The notes under the pieces are model-generated. The model ran no database searches. It was not told the origin of the DNA and worked only from the letters and a program-made list of their open reading frames with translations. Position numbers and translations under genes: made by a program. DNA of 64,000 nt, from the NCBI RefSeq assembly GCF_009674775.1, contig NZ_WKKE01000014.1:62001-126000 (forward strand), in the 5' to 3' direction. Within the stretch, counting starts at the first letter, position 1. Every line of letters starts with the position of its first letter. The stretch comes from Flavobacterium sp. LC2016-23 (GTDB lineage Bacteria > Bacteroidota > Bacteroidia > Flavobacteriales > Flavobacteriaceae). This document shows, in pieces, positions 37,349-47,761 of the stretch.

Positions 37349-38797
37349 TTAAGGATTTGGTACCATCAGGTGATTTGTTGATATTTCTCCGCTTGGTATC
37401 GGCCAGATATAATTGCTGCTCGTTGGGAGAACCAGAGGAGCCGTCCCGATAGCACCTTTTTTGGCAGGCAGGGTCTGTACTTTTCTTTGTAAATCCATCA
37501 ATCGGAACCCTTCGCCTAAAAACTCAATCTCTCTCTCTTTTTGTATGGTTGCAACCAAAGCTTCTTTTGTGGCAAGGTCATTTGCTTGAAATACATAATT
37601 AGGGTCTGAACGGTTTCGTACTGCTTTCAACAATGTGGCTGCCGTAATCAAATCATTCGTATTAGCGGCTGCTTCGGCATAATTTAATACTATTTCGGCA
37701 TAACGAATTACAGGCACATAATCTCGAAAAGGTGCAGTGGTGATACTGAATTTCTTTAGTATTTTTTGATTGGCCGAATTGATACCAATGAGGGTGGAGC
37801 GCGCATCGGTGCCTGAATTGAATGCAGGATCAGTAACAATTCCTGTTTCAGCTAAAAAAATAATGGGCTGTGCGGCATAATTATAAGCCAAAGCATATTG
37901 TGCCGAAGGTGTTTCGGTGGTAGAATTTGCAAAAGGAATAGAAAAAACAGCTTCAGTTCCGGTATAACTTCCTCCAAAAATAGCGGTGTAATTGGCTTCT
38001 AATTTATGGGTTAAATTTCCCTCTGTGTATTGAAAAGGCAGTGTAGCAGAAACTATTTTCTTAGATTCTGAAATTACCTGATCAAAATTGTTCTGTAGCA
38101 GTAAAACTCTTGTTTTTAATGCAATTGCTGTACACTTTTTAGCTCTCGAAATATTCAGCAATGGTGTGGTGTAACTCACCGGCAAGTCTGTTTCGGCTTC
38201 GTCTAAATCTTTCAGAATCTGTGCGTACACTTCTTCTACAGTACTTCGGGCCAAGTCACTATTTCCTGAAGTCGTAATCGGCGTTAATCGCAAAGGCAGC
38301 CCCAAAGCCGTTTTGTCCTGATTATAAGGTTTGGCATAGGTCTGAACCAGGCTAAAGAAACAAAAGGCCCGAATAAATTTGGCTTCGGCAATGTAATTTT
38401 TAGCCAGCTCTTTTGAAATTACCGTAGTTTCATTCATTTTACTAATTAGAATATTAGCTGCATTAATGGCAGTGTATGCTACCGACCAGACATTGTTGAC
38501 AAAATCATTTGTTGATGCCACATTTTGATTCCATACAGCGGAACCGGTTGCCGCATTTCCGTCATTTTGACCAAACTGATCTGCTCTTTGTTCATTAAAA
38601 ATAATAAATCTGCCTCCGTAAAAATTCTGATTCTGCAGCTGCTTGTATAAGTTATTAGTCTGCGCCAAAATTTTACCGGGAGTACTAAATGCAATCGATT
38701 CGGGAATACTGGTTTCAGGCTGGGTGTCTAATAAATCATCATTGCAGGCTGAAGTAAACAATAGTATCAGACAGCTGATTAAAATATATTTTTTCAT
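37349..38797 (-). CDS. SusD/RagB-family outer-membrane lipoprotein (pair 1)
   Basis: The 482-residue protein should bind oligosaccharides at the cell surface and cap the SusC-like channel encoded just upstream. A lipoprotein signal ends in TSAC with Cys18. The N-terminal DTQPETS motif, tetratricopeptide-like helical repeats (AEAKFIRAFCFFSLVQTYA) and C-terminal EREIEFLGEGFRLMDLQR and IWPIPSGEIS motifs are typical. It follows the SusC gene by 17 bases. Confidence 0.92.
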   Translation of the reverse strand: MKKYILISCLILLFTSACNDDLLDTQPETSIPESIAFSTPGKILAQTNNLYKQLQNQNFYGGRFIIFNEQRADQFGQNDGNAATGSAVWNQNVASTNDFVNNVWSVAYTAINAANILISKMNETTVISKELAKNYIAEAKFIRAFCFFSLVQTYAKPYNQDKTALGLPLRLTPITTSGNSDLARSTVEEVYAQILKDLDEAETDLPVSYTTPLLNISRAKKCTAIALKTRVLLLQNNFDQVISESKKIVSATLPFQYTEGNLTHKLEANYTAIFGGSYTGTEAVFSIPFANSTTETPSAQYALAYNYAAQPIIFLAETGIVTDPAFNSGTDARSTLIGINSANQKILKKFSITTAPFRDYVPVIRYAEIVLNYAEAAANTNDLITAATLLKAVRNRSDPNYVFQANDLATKEALVATIQKEREIEFLGEGFRLMDLQRKVQTLPAKKGAIGTAPLVLPTSSNYIWPIPSGEISTNHLMVPNP

Positions 38798-38814
38798 TTT
38801 GTGTCTTTTTAGAA

Positions 38815-41800
38815 TTAAAATGCAATGTTTAAACCCAAAGTATAGACCTGAGCATTGGGCGGAACATTTTGATCTTTTCCTGAGTTAATAGAGTTTCCGT
38901 TGATGGAAACTTCGGGATCAGAACCTCTGTACCTGGTAAAAGTGTAAAGATTATTCCCCTGTACATACACATAAACAGAGCTGAAGGTGTTTTTTAGAAA
39001 AGAGAGCTCCGTGGGTACATTATATCCCAGCGATACATTTTTAAATTTTAGGTAGGAACCATCCTCTACTTTTGAGGTGCTTGAAAATGAAAAACCTGCC
39101 GAAACATTATCACCGTAATATAACTTTTGAATATCGGTGATCTGACCCGGAGTGGTCCATCTGTTTTTTATAAATTCTCCATTATTGAAATAACGCTGGT
39201 CTGAGTTCGTTGCCCGTGTTCCGTTATAGAGTTTATTTCCTTGTGCAAAAGTCAGGTTTACCCCTAAAACAAAATTCTTATAACTAAAAGTATTATTTAA
39301 TCCTCCGAAGAGTTTTGGCAAAGAAGGTCCCTGCATAACACCATCTTTATAATTATCTATTGCGGGAGCGGCAGTGCCGTCAAGATAAGTCCATTTTGGA
39401 GAGCCTACATGATTGTACTGTACTTCTCTGCCCTGGCTGTTTATAAAAATCATCTGACCGTTTTCCGGATTTACGCCCTTATTAGGAACGGCAAAAACAG
39501 ACCCGACAGAATAGCCTACCCTGGTCATGTTTTGTACCCCAAATACACTTGGTACAAATACATCACTTGCTAATGAAGTTACTTTATTTTTAAGAGTGGA
39601 AAGATTGAGATTCACATTCCAGTTAAAGTTTCCTGCAGTAACAGCAAGTGTATTGATTCCGATTTCGTAACCTGTATTGTACATGCCGCCTACATTTTCG
39701 TTGATATAATTATTCGGAATTCCGGCTGAAAGTGCTTGTGGTGTTTTCAGGATCAAATCTCTGATTTTGTTATTGAAATAATCAAATTCTACTGAAACAC
39801 GATTGTTGAGCATGGCAAAATTTAGTCCCAAATCGAGTTTTGAACTTGTTTCCCATTTTAGATTGGGATTGGCAGTCTGAGAATATCCCAGCGTTGGCGC
39901 ACCGCCGTAAGTAGATGAATTATAGGTTCCGATAGCAGGATAATTTCCTATTTCGCTATTTCCAACAATACCGTAACTGGCTCTTACTTTTAAGTTATCC
40001 ATAAAACCTTTTATTTTCGAATCTTTAAAAAAGGATTCTTCCAGAACGTTCCAGCTTACAGATCCTCCCCCAAAATTACCGTATTTGTTTCCCTCCGATA
40101 AAGCCGACAAACCATCGATTCTGTAATTTAAAGTCAGGAAATATTTGTTTTTAAAATTGTAGTTAAGGTTAGCAAAATAAGAGAGTAATGCATTTTCTGA
40201 AAGATCATTTCCTATAGGCGAAATAGTAGCATAACTTCCCTGGTAATTTTTATAATACGAGTCTGTAACATTACTTTGAGAAGCTCCCCAGCTGTCTGTG
40301 GTAGTTTTTATTCGTTCATAACCGGCGAGAATCATGACATTGTGATTTTCTTTAAAAGTATCTTTGTACGTAAGTGTATTTGCCCAGTCAGTTCTTGATA
40401 AGTCGCTGGCTATATTGGTTGCTACACCGTTGTACGATGCTCCTCCTCCATGAATTGGATTTAAAAACAACTTGTTTTCAAGATCAATAGTATTCAACCC
40501 GTAACTGCTTCTGAAAATTATTTTTTTGGTGATATCAAATTCTGCATAAAGATTCCCTAAAAATGATTTGCTAATTGAAGTAGTCAAATCCAGTTCCTGA
40601 ACCATCGCTAAATTGTAGGCATTAATAGTACCTATGATCGCCGGAATATTGGCTCCATAACCTACACTTATTCCGTTTTGAATGCTGTAGGATCCATCCG
40701 GATTGTAAACAGGTACATTTGGGGGCAGCACATAAGTCATTCTTCCCAGGGGTTCATTAGTAATATACTCCGTATTATAGGTTGAAGAAGACAGCGTATT
40801 TCCTGCTACAGCACCGGTATTTGGGCCTACGTTTTTCGCTCTGCTGTAAGAAAAATTGGCCCCAACCCTGATAAAATTGTTTACCTGATGACTGAGGTTT
40901 AAGCGGGTGATGTAATTTTGAAGCGTGTTGTTTTTTATAAAACTGTTTTGATTGGTATAGTCTACGGAAAAATAATACTGCGTTGTTTCATTGGCTCCTG
41001 AAATGTTAAGACTGTGATTGCTCGAATAACCCGGTTCGTAAGCCACATCATACCAATTTGTATCTACTATACTTCCATCGGGGTTTTTAGAGAGAAAAAA
41101 ACCAGGTGCTTTGCCCGCATTGACCAGGGCTTCATTTTTGATCATTGTATAATCTTCCGCATTTAATAATTTAGGCAGGTTATAGGGTGTGCTGCGGCTG
41201 AACCAACTATTGTAATTGAATCTGGTTTTTCCTTTTTTCCCTTTTTTGGTGGTAATTACCATAACGCCATTAGCTGCTCTGGAGCCGTATATGGCGGCAG
41301 CCGAAGCATCCTTTAGTACATCTACAGACTCAATATCGTTGGGGTTAATTCCCGAAAGCGGATTGTTGCCCACAAAGCCGCCCAATGAACCTGTAAATAC
41401 AGCTACGCCATCAACCACAATTAAGGGAAAAAGCCCGGATGTAATCGTATTCAATCCCCGAACCCGAACCACGGGCGTATTATTTAATACACTTGTAGAT
41501 TGAATCACATCAATTCCGGTTCCCTGACCGCCCAATAACTGATCAAAACTGGTGGAAGGACGGTTCTGCAGCTGCCTGGCTGAAATCGTGGAAACAGCAC
41601 CCGAAAACTCGGATTTTTTTTGAGACAAATAGCCGCTCGAAATTAGGATTTCATCTAGTTGATTCGAACTGTCCTGCAATACCACTTTGATACTTTTATC
41701 TGATTTTACCACGAAATTCTGAGTCACATATCCCAGCATTGAAATCTTTAGGGTAAGAGGAAATTTGGCGGTTGTAATTATAGAAAAATATCCGTTTTCA

Positions 41801-42000
41801 TCTGTAATTGCAGCTTCATTGGTTTCTGTAATCTCAACAGTTGAAGCTGCTACTGCCGTACTACTATTATCAATAATTTGTCCTTCTATCGTATTCTTTT
41901 GTCCAAAAGCAGACAGTGAAATCAAAAGACAAAATAATATTGTATGCCGGTTACCATTTGTCAGCAATGCCAAAAAACGGAATATATAGTTTTGTTTCAT
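38815..42000 (-). CDS. SusC/RagA-family TonB-dependent transporter (pair 1)
   Basis: This 1061-residue outer-membrane channel imports ligands bound by SusD using TonB energy. After the signal peptide there is a carboxypeptidase-like domain (GQIIDNSSTAVAASTVEI), the TonB box region, the plug with IVVDGVAV and VLKDASAAAIYGSRAANGV, and a 22-strand barrel ending in aromatic GLNIAF. Its place downstream of two FG-GAP lipoproteins and a haloperoxidase, rather than a polysaccharide hydrolase, makes the substrate unclear. A strong leader hairpin lies just before its start. Confidence 0.93.
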   Translation of the reverse strand: MKQNYIFRFLALLTNGNRHTILFCLLISLSAFGQKNTIEGQIIDNSSTAVAASTVEITETNEAAITDENGYFSIITTAKFPLTLKISMLGYVTQNFVVKSDKSIKVVLQDSSNQLDEILISSGYLSQKKSEFSGAVSTISARQLQNRPSTSFDQLLGGQGTGIDVIQSTSVLNNTPVVRVRGLNTITSGLFPLIVVDGVAVFTGSLGGFVGNNPLSGINPNDIESVDVLKDASAAAIYGSRAANGVMVITTKKGKKGKTRFNYNSWFSRSTPYNLPKLLNAEDYTMIKNEALVNAGKAPGFFLSKNPDGSIVDTNWYDVAYEPGYSSNHSLNISGANETTQYYFSVDYTNQNSFIKNNTLQNYITRLNLSHQVNNFIRVGANFSYSRAKNVGPNTGAVAGNTLSSSTYNTEYITNEPLGRMTYVLPPNVPVYNPDGSYSIQNGISVGYGANIPAIIGTINAYNLAMVQELDLTTSISKSFLGNLYAEFDITKKIIFRSSYGLNTIDLENKLFLNPIHGGGASYNGVATNIASDLSRTDWANTLTYKDTFKENHNVMILAGYERIKTTTDSWGASQSNVTDSYYKNYQGSYATISPIGNDLSENALLSYFANLNYNFKNKYFLTLNYRIDGLSALSEGNKYGNFGGGSVSWNVLEESFFKDSKIKGFMDNLKVRASYGIVGNSEIGNYPAIGTYNSSTYGGAPTLGYSQTANPNLKWETSSKLDLGLNFAMLNNRVSVEFDYFNNKIRDLILKTPQALSAGIPNNYINENVGGMYNTGYEIGINTLAVTAGNFNWNVNLNLSTLKNKVTSLASDVFVPSVFGVQNMTRVGYSVGSVFAVPNKGVNPENGQMIFINSQGREVQYNHVGSPKWTYLDGTAAPAIDNYKDGVMQGPSLPKLFGGLNNTFSYKNFVLGVNLTFAQGNKLYNGTRATNSDQRYFNNGEFIKNRWTTPGQITDIQKLYYGDNVSAGFSFSSTSKVEDGSYLKFKNVSLGYNVPTELSFLKNTFSSVYVYVQGNNLYTFTRYRGSDPEVSINGNSINSGKDQNVPPNAQVYTLGLNIAF

Positions 42001-42023
42001 TTACAGGATTTTAAAGCATAGCC

Positions 42024-42053
42024 TAAACCAGAACATCAGTCTGTTCTGGTTTA
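42024..42053 (-). promoter_or_regulatory. Strong hairpin in the SusC leader
   Basis: TAAACCAGAACA (42024-42035) pairs perfectly with TGTTCTGGTTTA (42042-42053) around TCAGTC. On the minus strand it lies 67 bases after the FG-GAP stop codon and 24 bases before the SusC ATG. It is not followed by a T run, so it may protect or process the transcript or attenuate expression rather than terminate it. Confidence 0.5.
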
Positions 42054-42119
42054 AGCGGCTGGATTTAATTGGTTTTACTTTTTAAAGATGGATTATGACA
42101 AATTCAAAAAGAAAAGATT

Positions 42120-45100
42120 TTAATTGATTTTGACGCTTTGTAAAAACGAATTGTTTTTAGTCACGAGAAGATAGGTCTTCCCGTTTACCTTAATTTTCTC
42201 CATGTTCTTAACATCACCCGGAGTAAAAAATCCGCTGTCAATTGCGGAAACCGATCTGAATTTTCCTTTGCCATTTCCCTTCAGCAGCAATCCGTGACCT
42301 GCATCGTTTCGAGGGGTTTCTACTTCAGAATTGTACATGTTACCTGTTATTAAAACATCCAGTTTACCATCATGATCATAGTCATCGGCCAGGATTTGAT
42401 TGATGCAGCTAAGCTGTGCTTCGACTGGCAGTTCGTGAATTACAAATTTGCCCTTTCTGTTTTCCAAATAAATACTGGCAAACGATTTTACTTTGTAATG
42501 TAAGGCTTCTTTAAGTGATTTCTCGGTATAAACATCGACCAGAGTAGCTTCTGAAAAACTTTCGTAATCTTTGAATTTCTTCTTGATATTTGGAATCTGC
42601 TGAGACGAACAGCCGCGACCACGCACCGGATACTGCTTGCCGTCGTTGTAGTAGCTCAGTACAATATCTTTATGTTTATCGTTGTCAAAATCTTTTACAA
42701 AAATATCAAAGGTTTCATCGGGAGTGGCTTTGTATTTGTAATTCAGTCCGTTATTCCCTACAATATAATCCATATCGCCATCCTTATCAAAATCGCCTTG
42801 CTGAATGCTCCACCACCAGCCTGTCGTATCGTCCGTAAGTCCCGTGTTTTTTGTCACTTCTTTAAAACCCGATTTTGTGTTTTGAAATATGCGGATAGGC
42901 ATCCATTCGCCCACGACAATAATATCCTGTAATTTATCATTATTAAAATCGGTAATTACAGCACTTGTTGCCATTCCTAAATTGACAAATTCTTTAGGTG
43001 CTTTTTTAGAAACTTCAAATTTAGGCTGTGCCGCTGTACTACTATTATGTAATAAGTAGGTGGTTGCAGGTGACGGATATTGTCCGGGAACTTGTCTTCC
43101 CAGTACCAAAAGATCTTGTTTTCCATCTTTATCGTAGTCAATCGCATACACTTTTGAGCCGCTTGTCAGCATTGCTGGCAGTACTCCTTTAGACGCTTTG
43201 CTAAAATCGCCTTTTCCGTTATTGAGGTATAATCTGTCTTGTAATTTGGGGTCGTTAACCAAAAATTCGTAACCGCCGCTCACTACGTACAAATCATTAT
43301 CGCCGTCATTGTCGGCATCAAAAATTAATGCTCCTGTATCTTCGCTGGCTTTATCTTCCTCCAGTACGGAAACATTCTTTTCTACAAAACCAGTTTTAGT
43401 CTGTAAAAACATTTTTCCGGAAAAAGTAGCTGCACCTCCAATAAAATAATCATCAAGACCGTCGTTATTGAGGTCACCTACAGCAATGGGAGGGCCAAAC
43501 GTAGACATCTTGTGAGGCAGCAAAACCTGATCTTTAAAATCATCGTATTGATTTTCTTCGTGTTTAAAAGCAGGAAATACTCCGTTTACCGTTGCGAACA
43601 AAAGGTTTTTGGGAGTGGTTTTCGGCAGTACTTCTTCTTTGGCATCCTGCTCCTTAAAAGTGAGCTTTTGGTTGGCTTTAACATGGTATAACTTTTGCAC
43701 CTTACCATTCGTCCAGACTACTTTTACCTCATCGATTGTATTTTCCTTACCCACACCAAAATGCAATTCCGGAGCCACTGAGGACTGAAATCCTCTTGTC
43801 ATCGTAAGCTCCTGCATTTGGGTTCCTTTTTTGGTTTTGATGTACACACGATTTCCTAAACCAAAAGTATTTTTTGTATTTCCTTTGAATTTTATGTTGA
43901 TGTAATTATTAATTTTCGAACTTGAATTTTCAAAAACAGAGGCGTAATCGTCGATATTATTAATTACCAAATCTAAGTCGCCATCGTTATCCAGATCGGT
44001 ATAAGCTACCCCATTTGAAAAACCTTTATATTCTATTCCCCATTTTTTATTTGCCTGCTCAAAATTTAAATTTCCTTTATTCTGAAACATAAAATTGTCA
44101 ATTTTTTCTGAAGGCATTTCCTGAGATTTCTTAAGCAAATCTTTCGGCTGCAGATTTAGAGCTTCTAAACTATGAAAGAAATCATTGTTATTAATTTCTC
44201 TGCGGGTTCCATTCGTCACAAACAAGTCTTTATTTCCATCATTGTCAAAATCTGCAAATAAAGGTCCCCAGCTCCAATCTGTAGATGAGGTTCCTGTAAT
44301 ACGGGATACATTACCAAAATGTGGAATCCCATTTTCATTAATTCCAGTACTCAGCTGCATACAATTGTGCATGTACTGGTAATTAAAACCGGCACCCACT
44401 ACATCCCAGAACAGTTTCGGATTCATACTGGACATGTTTGCTTTTTTACGGCGATTGTCCTTGGCATCCATATCTACCTGAAAAATATCTAAATTTCCAT
44501 CGTTGTTAAAATCGGAAATATCTACCCCCATTCCGTAAAAAGAATTGTGGGCCGTGGCTTCTTTTACCACTTCCCTGAAAGTACCATCCTGATTGTTGAT
44601 GTACATGAAGTCCGGGGAATTAAAATCATTTGAAACGTAGATATCAGGCCAGCTGTCATTGTTTAAATCTCCAATTGTTGCACTTAATGATAAGCCATAG
44701 TTCATGACACCGGCTTCTTTAGAGACATTGGCAAAATGACCGCCGTCATTTCGATACAAATGCCCTGATTCGTTATCTTTGACGTGAAGCATCATTTGTA
44801 CGTAGTCGCCCGTTGCCGAATTGAATCTGGTAGGCGGATAATTGGCGACAAATAAATCTAAATCACCATCTTTATCATAGTCAAAAAAGGTTCCCTGAAT
44901 ACTGTTTCCAATATCATCGATCCCGTATTCTTTGGCTCTCTCCGTAAATGTTCCATTACGATTATTGATATACAATTGATTGTTTTTGGGTCCAAATTTT
45001 CCTCCCACACAACAATAAATATCTAAAAAACCATCACCGTTTACATCTGCCATTGTAACACCGCTATACCAGCGACGATCACCTCCGACACCTGCTTTTT

Positions 45101-45413
45101 GAGTGATATCCTCGAATTTTAAATTTCCTTTATTCAAATACAATTTATTCGATACCTGATTTCCTGTAAAAAAGATATCTTCCAGGCCATCGTTATTAAT
45201 ATCACCGGTGGCCACTCCTCCTCCCAGATAAATATAATTGTACGTAAAGTAATTCAGGGAATCATTTTCTTTCAGATTATTGCTAAAATTAATCCCTGTA
45301 TCAGAACGGTCCAAAGTGGTAAATATCTTCTCATCTGATTCTTTAGAACAATTAACAAGCAATAATAAACCTGTAAGGCTAAAAAAAACTGCTTTCGTTT
45401 TTCTGTTTTTCAT
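42120..45413 (-). CDS. Large FG-GAP/ASPIC (CRTAC1-like) lipoprotein
   Basis: I use the ATG ending at 45413, giving 1097 residues with a lipoprotein signal ending in LVNC (Cys22); an upstream in-frame ATG would add nine residues. At least ten D-x-N-x-D-G calcium loops, such as GDINNDGLEDIFF and DVNGDGFLDIY, form two FG-GAP beta-propellers separated by an ASPIC/UnbV domain (about 505-570: LHFGVGKENTIDEVKVVW). Proteins of this kind sit on the cell surface and may bind ligands or partners. The function is unknown; its fixed neighbours are a second FG-GAP lipoprotein, a haloperoxidase and a SusC/D pair. Confidence 0.88.
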   Translation of the reverse strand: MKNRKTKAVFFSLTGLLLLVNCSKESDEKIFTTLDRSDTGINFSNNLKENDSLNYFTYNYIYLGGGVATGDINNDGLEDIFFTGNQVSNKLYLNKGNLKFEDITQKAGVGGDRRWYSGVTMADVNGDGFLDIYCCVGGKFGPKNNQLYINNRNGTFTERAKEYGIDDIGNSIQGTFFDYDKDGDLDLFVANYPPTRFNSATGDYVQMMLHVKDNESGHLYRNDGGHFANVSKEAGVMNYGLSLSATIGDLNNDSWPDIYVSNDFNSPDFMYINNQDGTFREVVKEATAHNSFYGMGVDISDFNNDGNLDIFQVDMDAKDNRRKKANMSSMNPKLFWDVVGAGFNYQYMHNCMQLSTGINENGIPHFGNVSRITGTSSTDWSWGPLFADFDNDGNKDLFVTNGTRREINNNDFFHSLEALNLQPKDLLKKSQEMPSEKIDNFMFQNKGNLNFEQANKKWGIEYKGFSNGVAYTDLDNDGDLDLVINNIDDYASVFENSSSKINNYINIKFKGNTKNTFGLGNRVYIKTKKGTQMQELTMTRGFQSSVAPELHFGVGKENTIDEVKVVWTNGKVQKLYHVKANQKLTFKEQDAKEEVLPKTTPKNLLFATVNGVFPAFKHEENQYDDFKDQVLLPHKMSTFGPPIAVGDLNNDGLDDYFIGGAATFSGKMFLQTKTGFVEKNVSVLEEDKASEDTGALIFDADNDGDNDLYVVSGGYEFLVNDPKLQDRLYLNNGKGDFSKASKGVLPAMLTSGSKVYAIDYDKDGKQDLLVLGRQVPGQYPSPATTYLLHNSSTAAQPKFEVSKKAPKEFVNLGMATSAVITDFNNDKLQDIIVVGEWMPIRIFQNTKSGFKEVTKNTGLTDDTTGWWWSIQQGDFDKDGDMDYIVGNNGLNYKYKATPDETFDIFVKDFDNDKHKDIVLSYYNDGKQYPVRGRGCSSQQIPNIKKKFKDYESFSEATLVDVYTEKSLKEALHYKVKSFASIYLENRKGKFVIHELPVEAQLSCINQILADDYDHDGKLDVLITGNMYNSEVETPRNDAGHGLLLKGNGKGKFRSVSAIDSGFFTPGDVKNMEKIKVNGKTYLLVTKNNSFLQSVKIN

Positions 45414-45489
45414 TTTTATATTTCTACTAAAATTTATCATTTTGTCTCTTATTAATTTTTCTTACTGTCTAAGATTTAACGCTGTCTTT

Positions 45490-47700
45490 TTACATACACA
45501 CGGGCGCTGTCACCCCGGCGGTCGAAAAAACTGTTCTTTTGATATTTACTTTTGAAAAGTTATTTTGGCCCTCTGTAATTTTGAGATATTGATTGGGCTG
45601 TACGTTTTTAAACACTTTCCTTTGCTGGTTTTTGGGCCAGGTAATTTCGATTTGATCAATGATTGCAGCTTGTCCGACTCCAATTTCCATTCGTAAAGCC
45701 GACGCCCCGAAACTACCTCCTGAATTTACTATTCTGTATACAGATCTGGAAACACCCTTTTCTCTGAAGCTGACTTTTACCCTGGTTCCAATTGCAGAAC
45801 GATTGCTGTTTGTACCTTCTAATTGCAGTTTTATCCAACGATTGTTGTTCTGACCCGGGTTCAGGTATAAAGAATTATTGAAAGAATCACCTAAATAAGC
45901 GCCTCCAACTTCTATAAAAATATCGCTGTCGCCATCATTATCCAAATCATTAAAAGCCACGCCATGGCCTTTTTGCAAATTTCCTACACGACCGGAAACC
46001 GTAACATCAGCAAACTTTCCATTGCCCATATTTCTGAACAACTTATTTGGCGTTAGTGATTTATAATCCGGATTTCCTGTTCCGAGGTACATATCCAGAA
46101 ACCCGTCATTATCAATATCCCCAAAATTAGAACCCATCGCAAATACGGTCTTATTTAGCCCGGATTCTTTAGAGACATCTGAGAAAGTACCGTCGTGGTT
46201 GTTATGGTACAAATACATTTTACTGCTCTCATTGGGTATCTTCAATACTTCCATTGCTATTTCTCCCGCTATAGAACCATTAAACTGATAACCGCAGACA
46301 AAAATATCCTGCCAGCCATCATTATCATAATCCCAAAACCATGTTGGAAATGTCATCACATTGATTCCTGCCAGACCTGCCTGATCTGTAGCATCTGCAA
46401 ATTGCGGAATACCTTTTTTGATTCCTGTATTTTTCAGTAATATTTTCCTTTTATTCATTCCCGAAAGAAACAAATCAATATCGCCATCGTTATCATAATC
46501 ACCTGATGTTACCCCTTTTATATAACTAATCACATCACATTTTGCGGCTTTGGCAACATTTGTAAATGTTCCGTCCTGATTATTCATATACAATTCACAC
46601 GGATACGATTCGTTTTCTGACGACTCATTACCTATAAATAAATCTAAATAACCGTCATTATTAAAATCATTCCAGGTACCTGCTTGTGTCGGAAATTCAG
46701 AATACAAACCACTTTTGATGGTTACATCTGTAAAAGTGCCATCACCATTGTTACGCAGGAGCGAGTTGGGTTGTCTGCCATATTTACGCATCCACGCTCC
46801 TCTCAGAACAAAAATATCAGTATCACCATCGTTGTCATAGTCTGCCTGTATCATATTGAGTCCTCCTTTGAAACGACCGATTTCCGATATTTTGGAATAA
46901 TCTGCGTACTTCCCTTTTTTATCATTTTGATAATAGTGCATAGCGCCGTCCAGACTCCAGTCGGATGTTATAATATCTAAATAATTATCATTATTAAAAT
47001 CATCAACAATAACTCCTCCCGACATATTCCTGCTTTTTATGCCTGCGTTTGAAGCAACATCCACAAAAGGTTTTATAGTGTATTCCGAATTATCTTTATT
47101 CAGGTTGGGTATCAGCCATTGACGGGGAATCTCTGAAGGGTAAGCACCTATAGTCATGTAAGCTATATTAAGCAGCCATCGCGATTCATAATCATCAGGA
47201 TTCATTTCTAATAATCTGCTATAAATTTCAATTGCTTTTTGAGAACCTTGTCGTATCGTATGAATTCCATTTTTTTGTATGGGCATGATACACGATTCGG
47301 GATTGTGATAATTAACACAATTTTGCTTTTCTCCCAGTCTCATATAAGCAATTGCCAGAAATTTCAGGGATTGAGGATTCTCTCTTCCATCTATCTTCCT
47401 CATTCTGCTGATGGCACTTTCCAGAATTTCGACAGCCTCAGCTTCTTTTCCAAGTTTCAGTAATGCGTTTCCTTTATTTAATTCATTGGTTAGTTTGAAA
47501 AAACCTTCATCAGAGCTTTTAATTATGGAATCGTAATAGGCAACTTCTGCCTTTGTCGCAAAGGGATTGTCTTTCAGATTATACATTTTCTTCCTGGCCT
47601 CCAGAATTTTAACCATCTTGTCATTGGGATTAGAAAAATAATCACAAGATTGTGTCAGCATAAATACTGAAAGCAGTACTATTAAGTTTTTAATTTTCAT
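45490..47700 (-). CDS. TPR plus FG-GAP/ASPIC lipoprotein
   Basis: The 736-residue lipoprotein (signal ending in TQSC, Cys19) has tetratricopeptide helices at about 60-185 (NKGNALLKLGKEAEAVEIL), one FG-GAP propeller with DFNNDNYLDI, DYDNDGDTDIF and similar calcium loops at about 225-600, and a C-terminal ASPIC domain (MEIGVGQAAIIDQIEITWP). TPR and propeller together suggest a protein-interaction scaffold on the outer membrane. It lies between the haloperoxidase and the larger FG-GAP gene with gaps of 61 and 76 bases, indicating one transcript. Confidence 0.88.
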   Translation of the reverse strand: MKIKNLIVLLSVFMLTQSCDYFSNPNDKMVKILEARKKMYNLKDNPFATKAEVAYYDSIIKSSDEGFFKLTNELNKGNALLKLGKEAEAVEILESAISRMRKIDGRENPQSLKFLAIAYMRLGEKQNCVNYHNPESCIMPIQKNGIHTIRQGSQKAIEIYSRLLEMNPDDYESRWLLNIAYMTIGAYPSEIPRQWLIPNLNKDNSEYTIKPFVDVASNAGIKSRNMSGGVIVDDFNNDNYLDIITSDWSLDGAMHYYQNDKKGKYADYSKISEIGRFKGGLNMIQADYDNDGDTDIFVLRGAWMRKYGRQPNSLLRNNGDGTFTDVTIKSGLYSEFPTQAGTWNDFNNDGYLDLFIGNESSENESYPCELYMNNQDGTFTNVAKAAKCDVISYIKGVTSGDYDNDGDIDLFLSGMNKRKILLKNTGIKKGIPQFADATDQAGLAGINVMTFPTWFWDYDNDGWQDIFVCGYQFNGSIAGEIAMEVLKIPNESSKMYLYHNNHDGTFSDVSKESGLNKTVFAMGSNFGDIDNDGFLDMYLGTGNPDYKSLTPNKLFRNMGNGKFADVTVSGRVGNLQKGHGVAFNDLDNDGDSDIFIEVGGAYLGDSFNNSLYLNPGQNNNRWIKLQLEGTNSNRSAIGTRVKVSFREKGVSRSVYRIVNSGGSFGASALRMEIGVGQAAIIDQIEITWPKNQQRKVFKNVQPNQYLKITEGQNNFSKVNIKRTVFSTAGVTAPVCM

Positions 47701-47761
47701 AAGTGACGTATTCTTTTTAGATCAGACCAATGCTCTACAAACAAATTCCAAAAAATCATCA

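Noticed and set aside
45414..45440. Upstream ATG for the large FG-GAP lipoprotein
   Set aside because: Starting nine codons later gives a compact lipoprotein signal; the upstream residues are not typical.
42120..47700. Repeated D-x-N-x-D-G sequence that might look like DNA repeats
   Set aside because: The repetition is at protein level in FG-GAP blades and the DNA copies diverge, so it is not a DNA repeat array.
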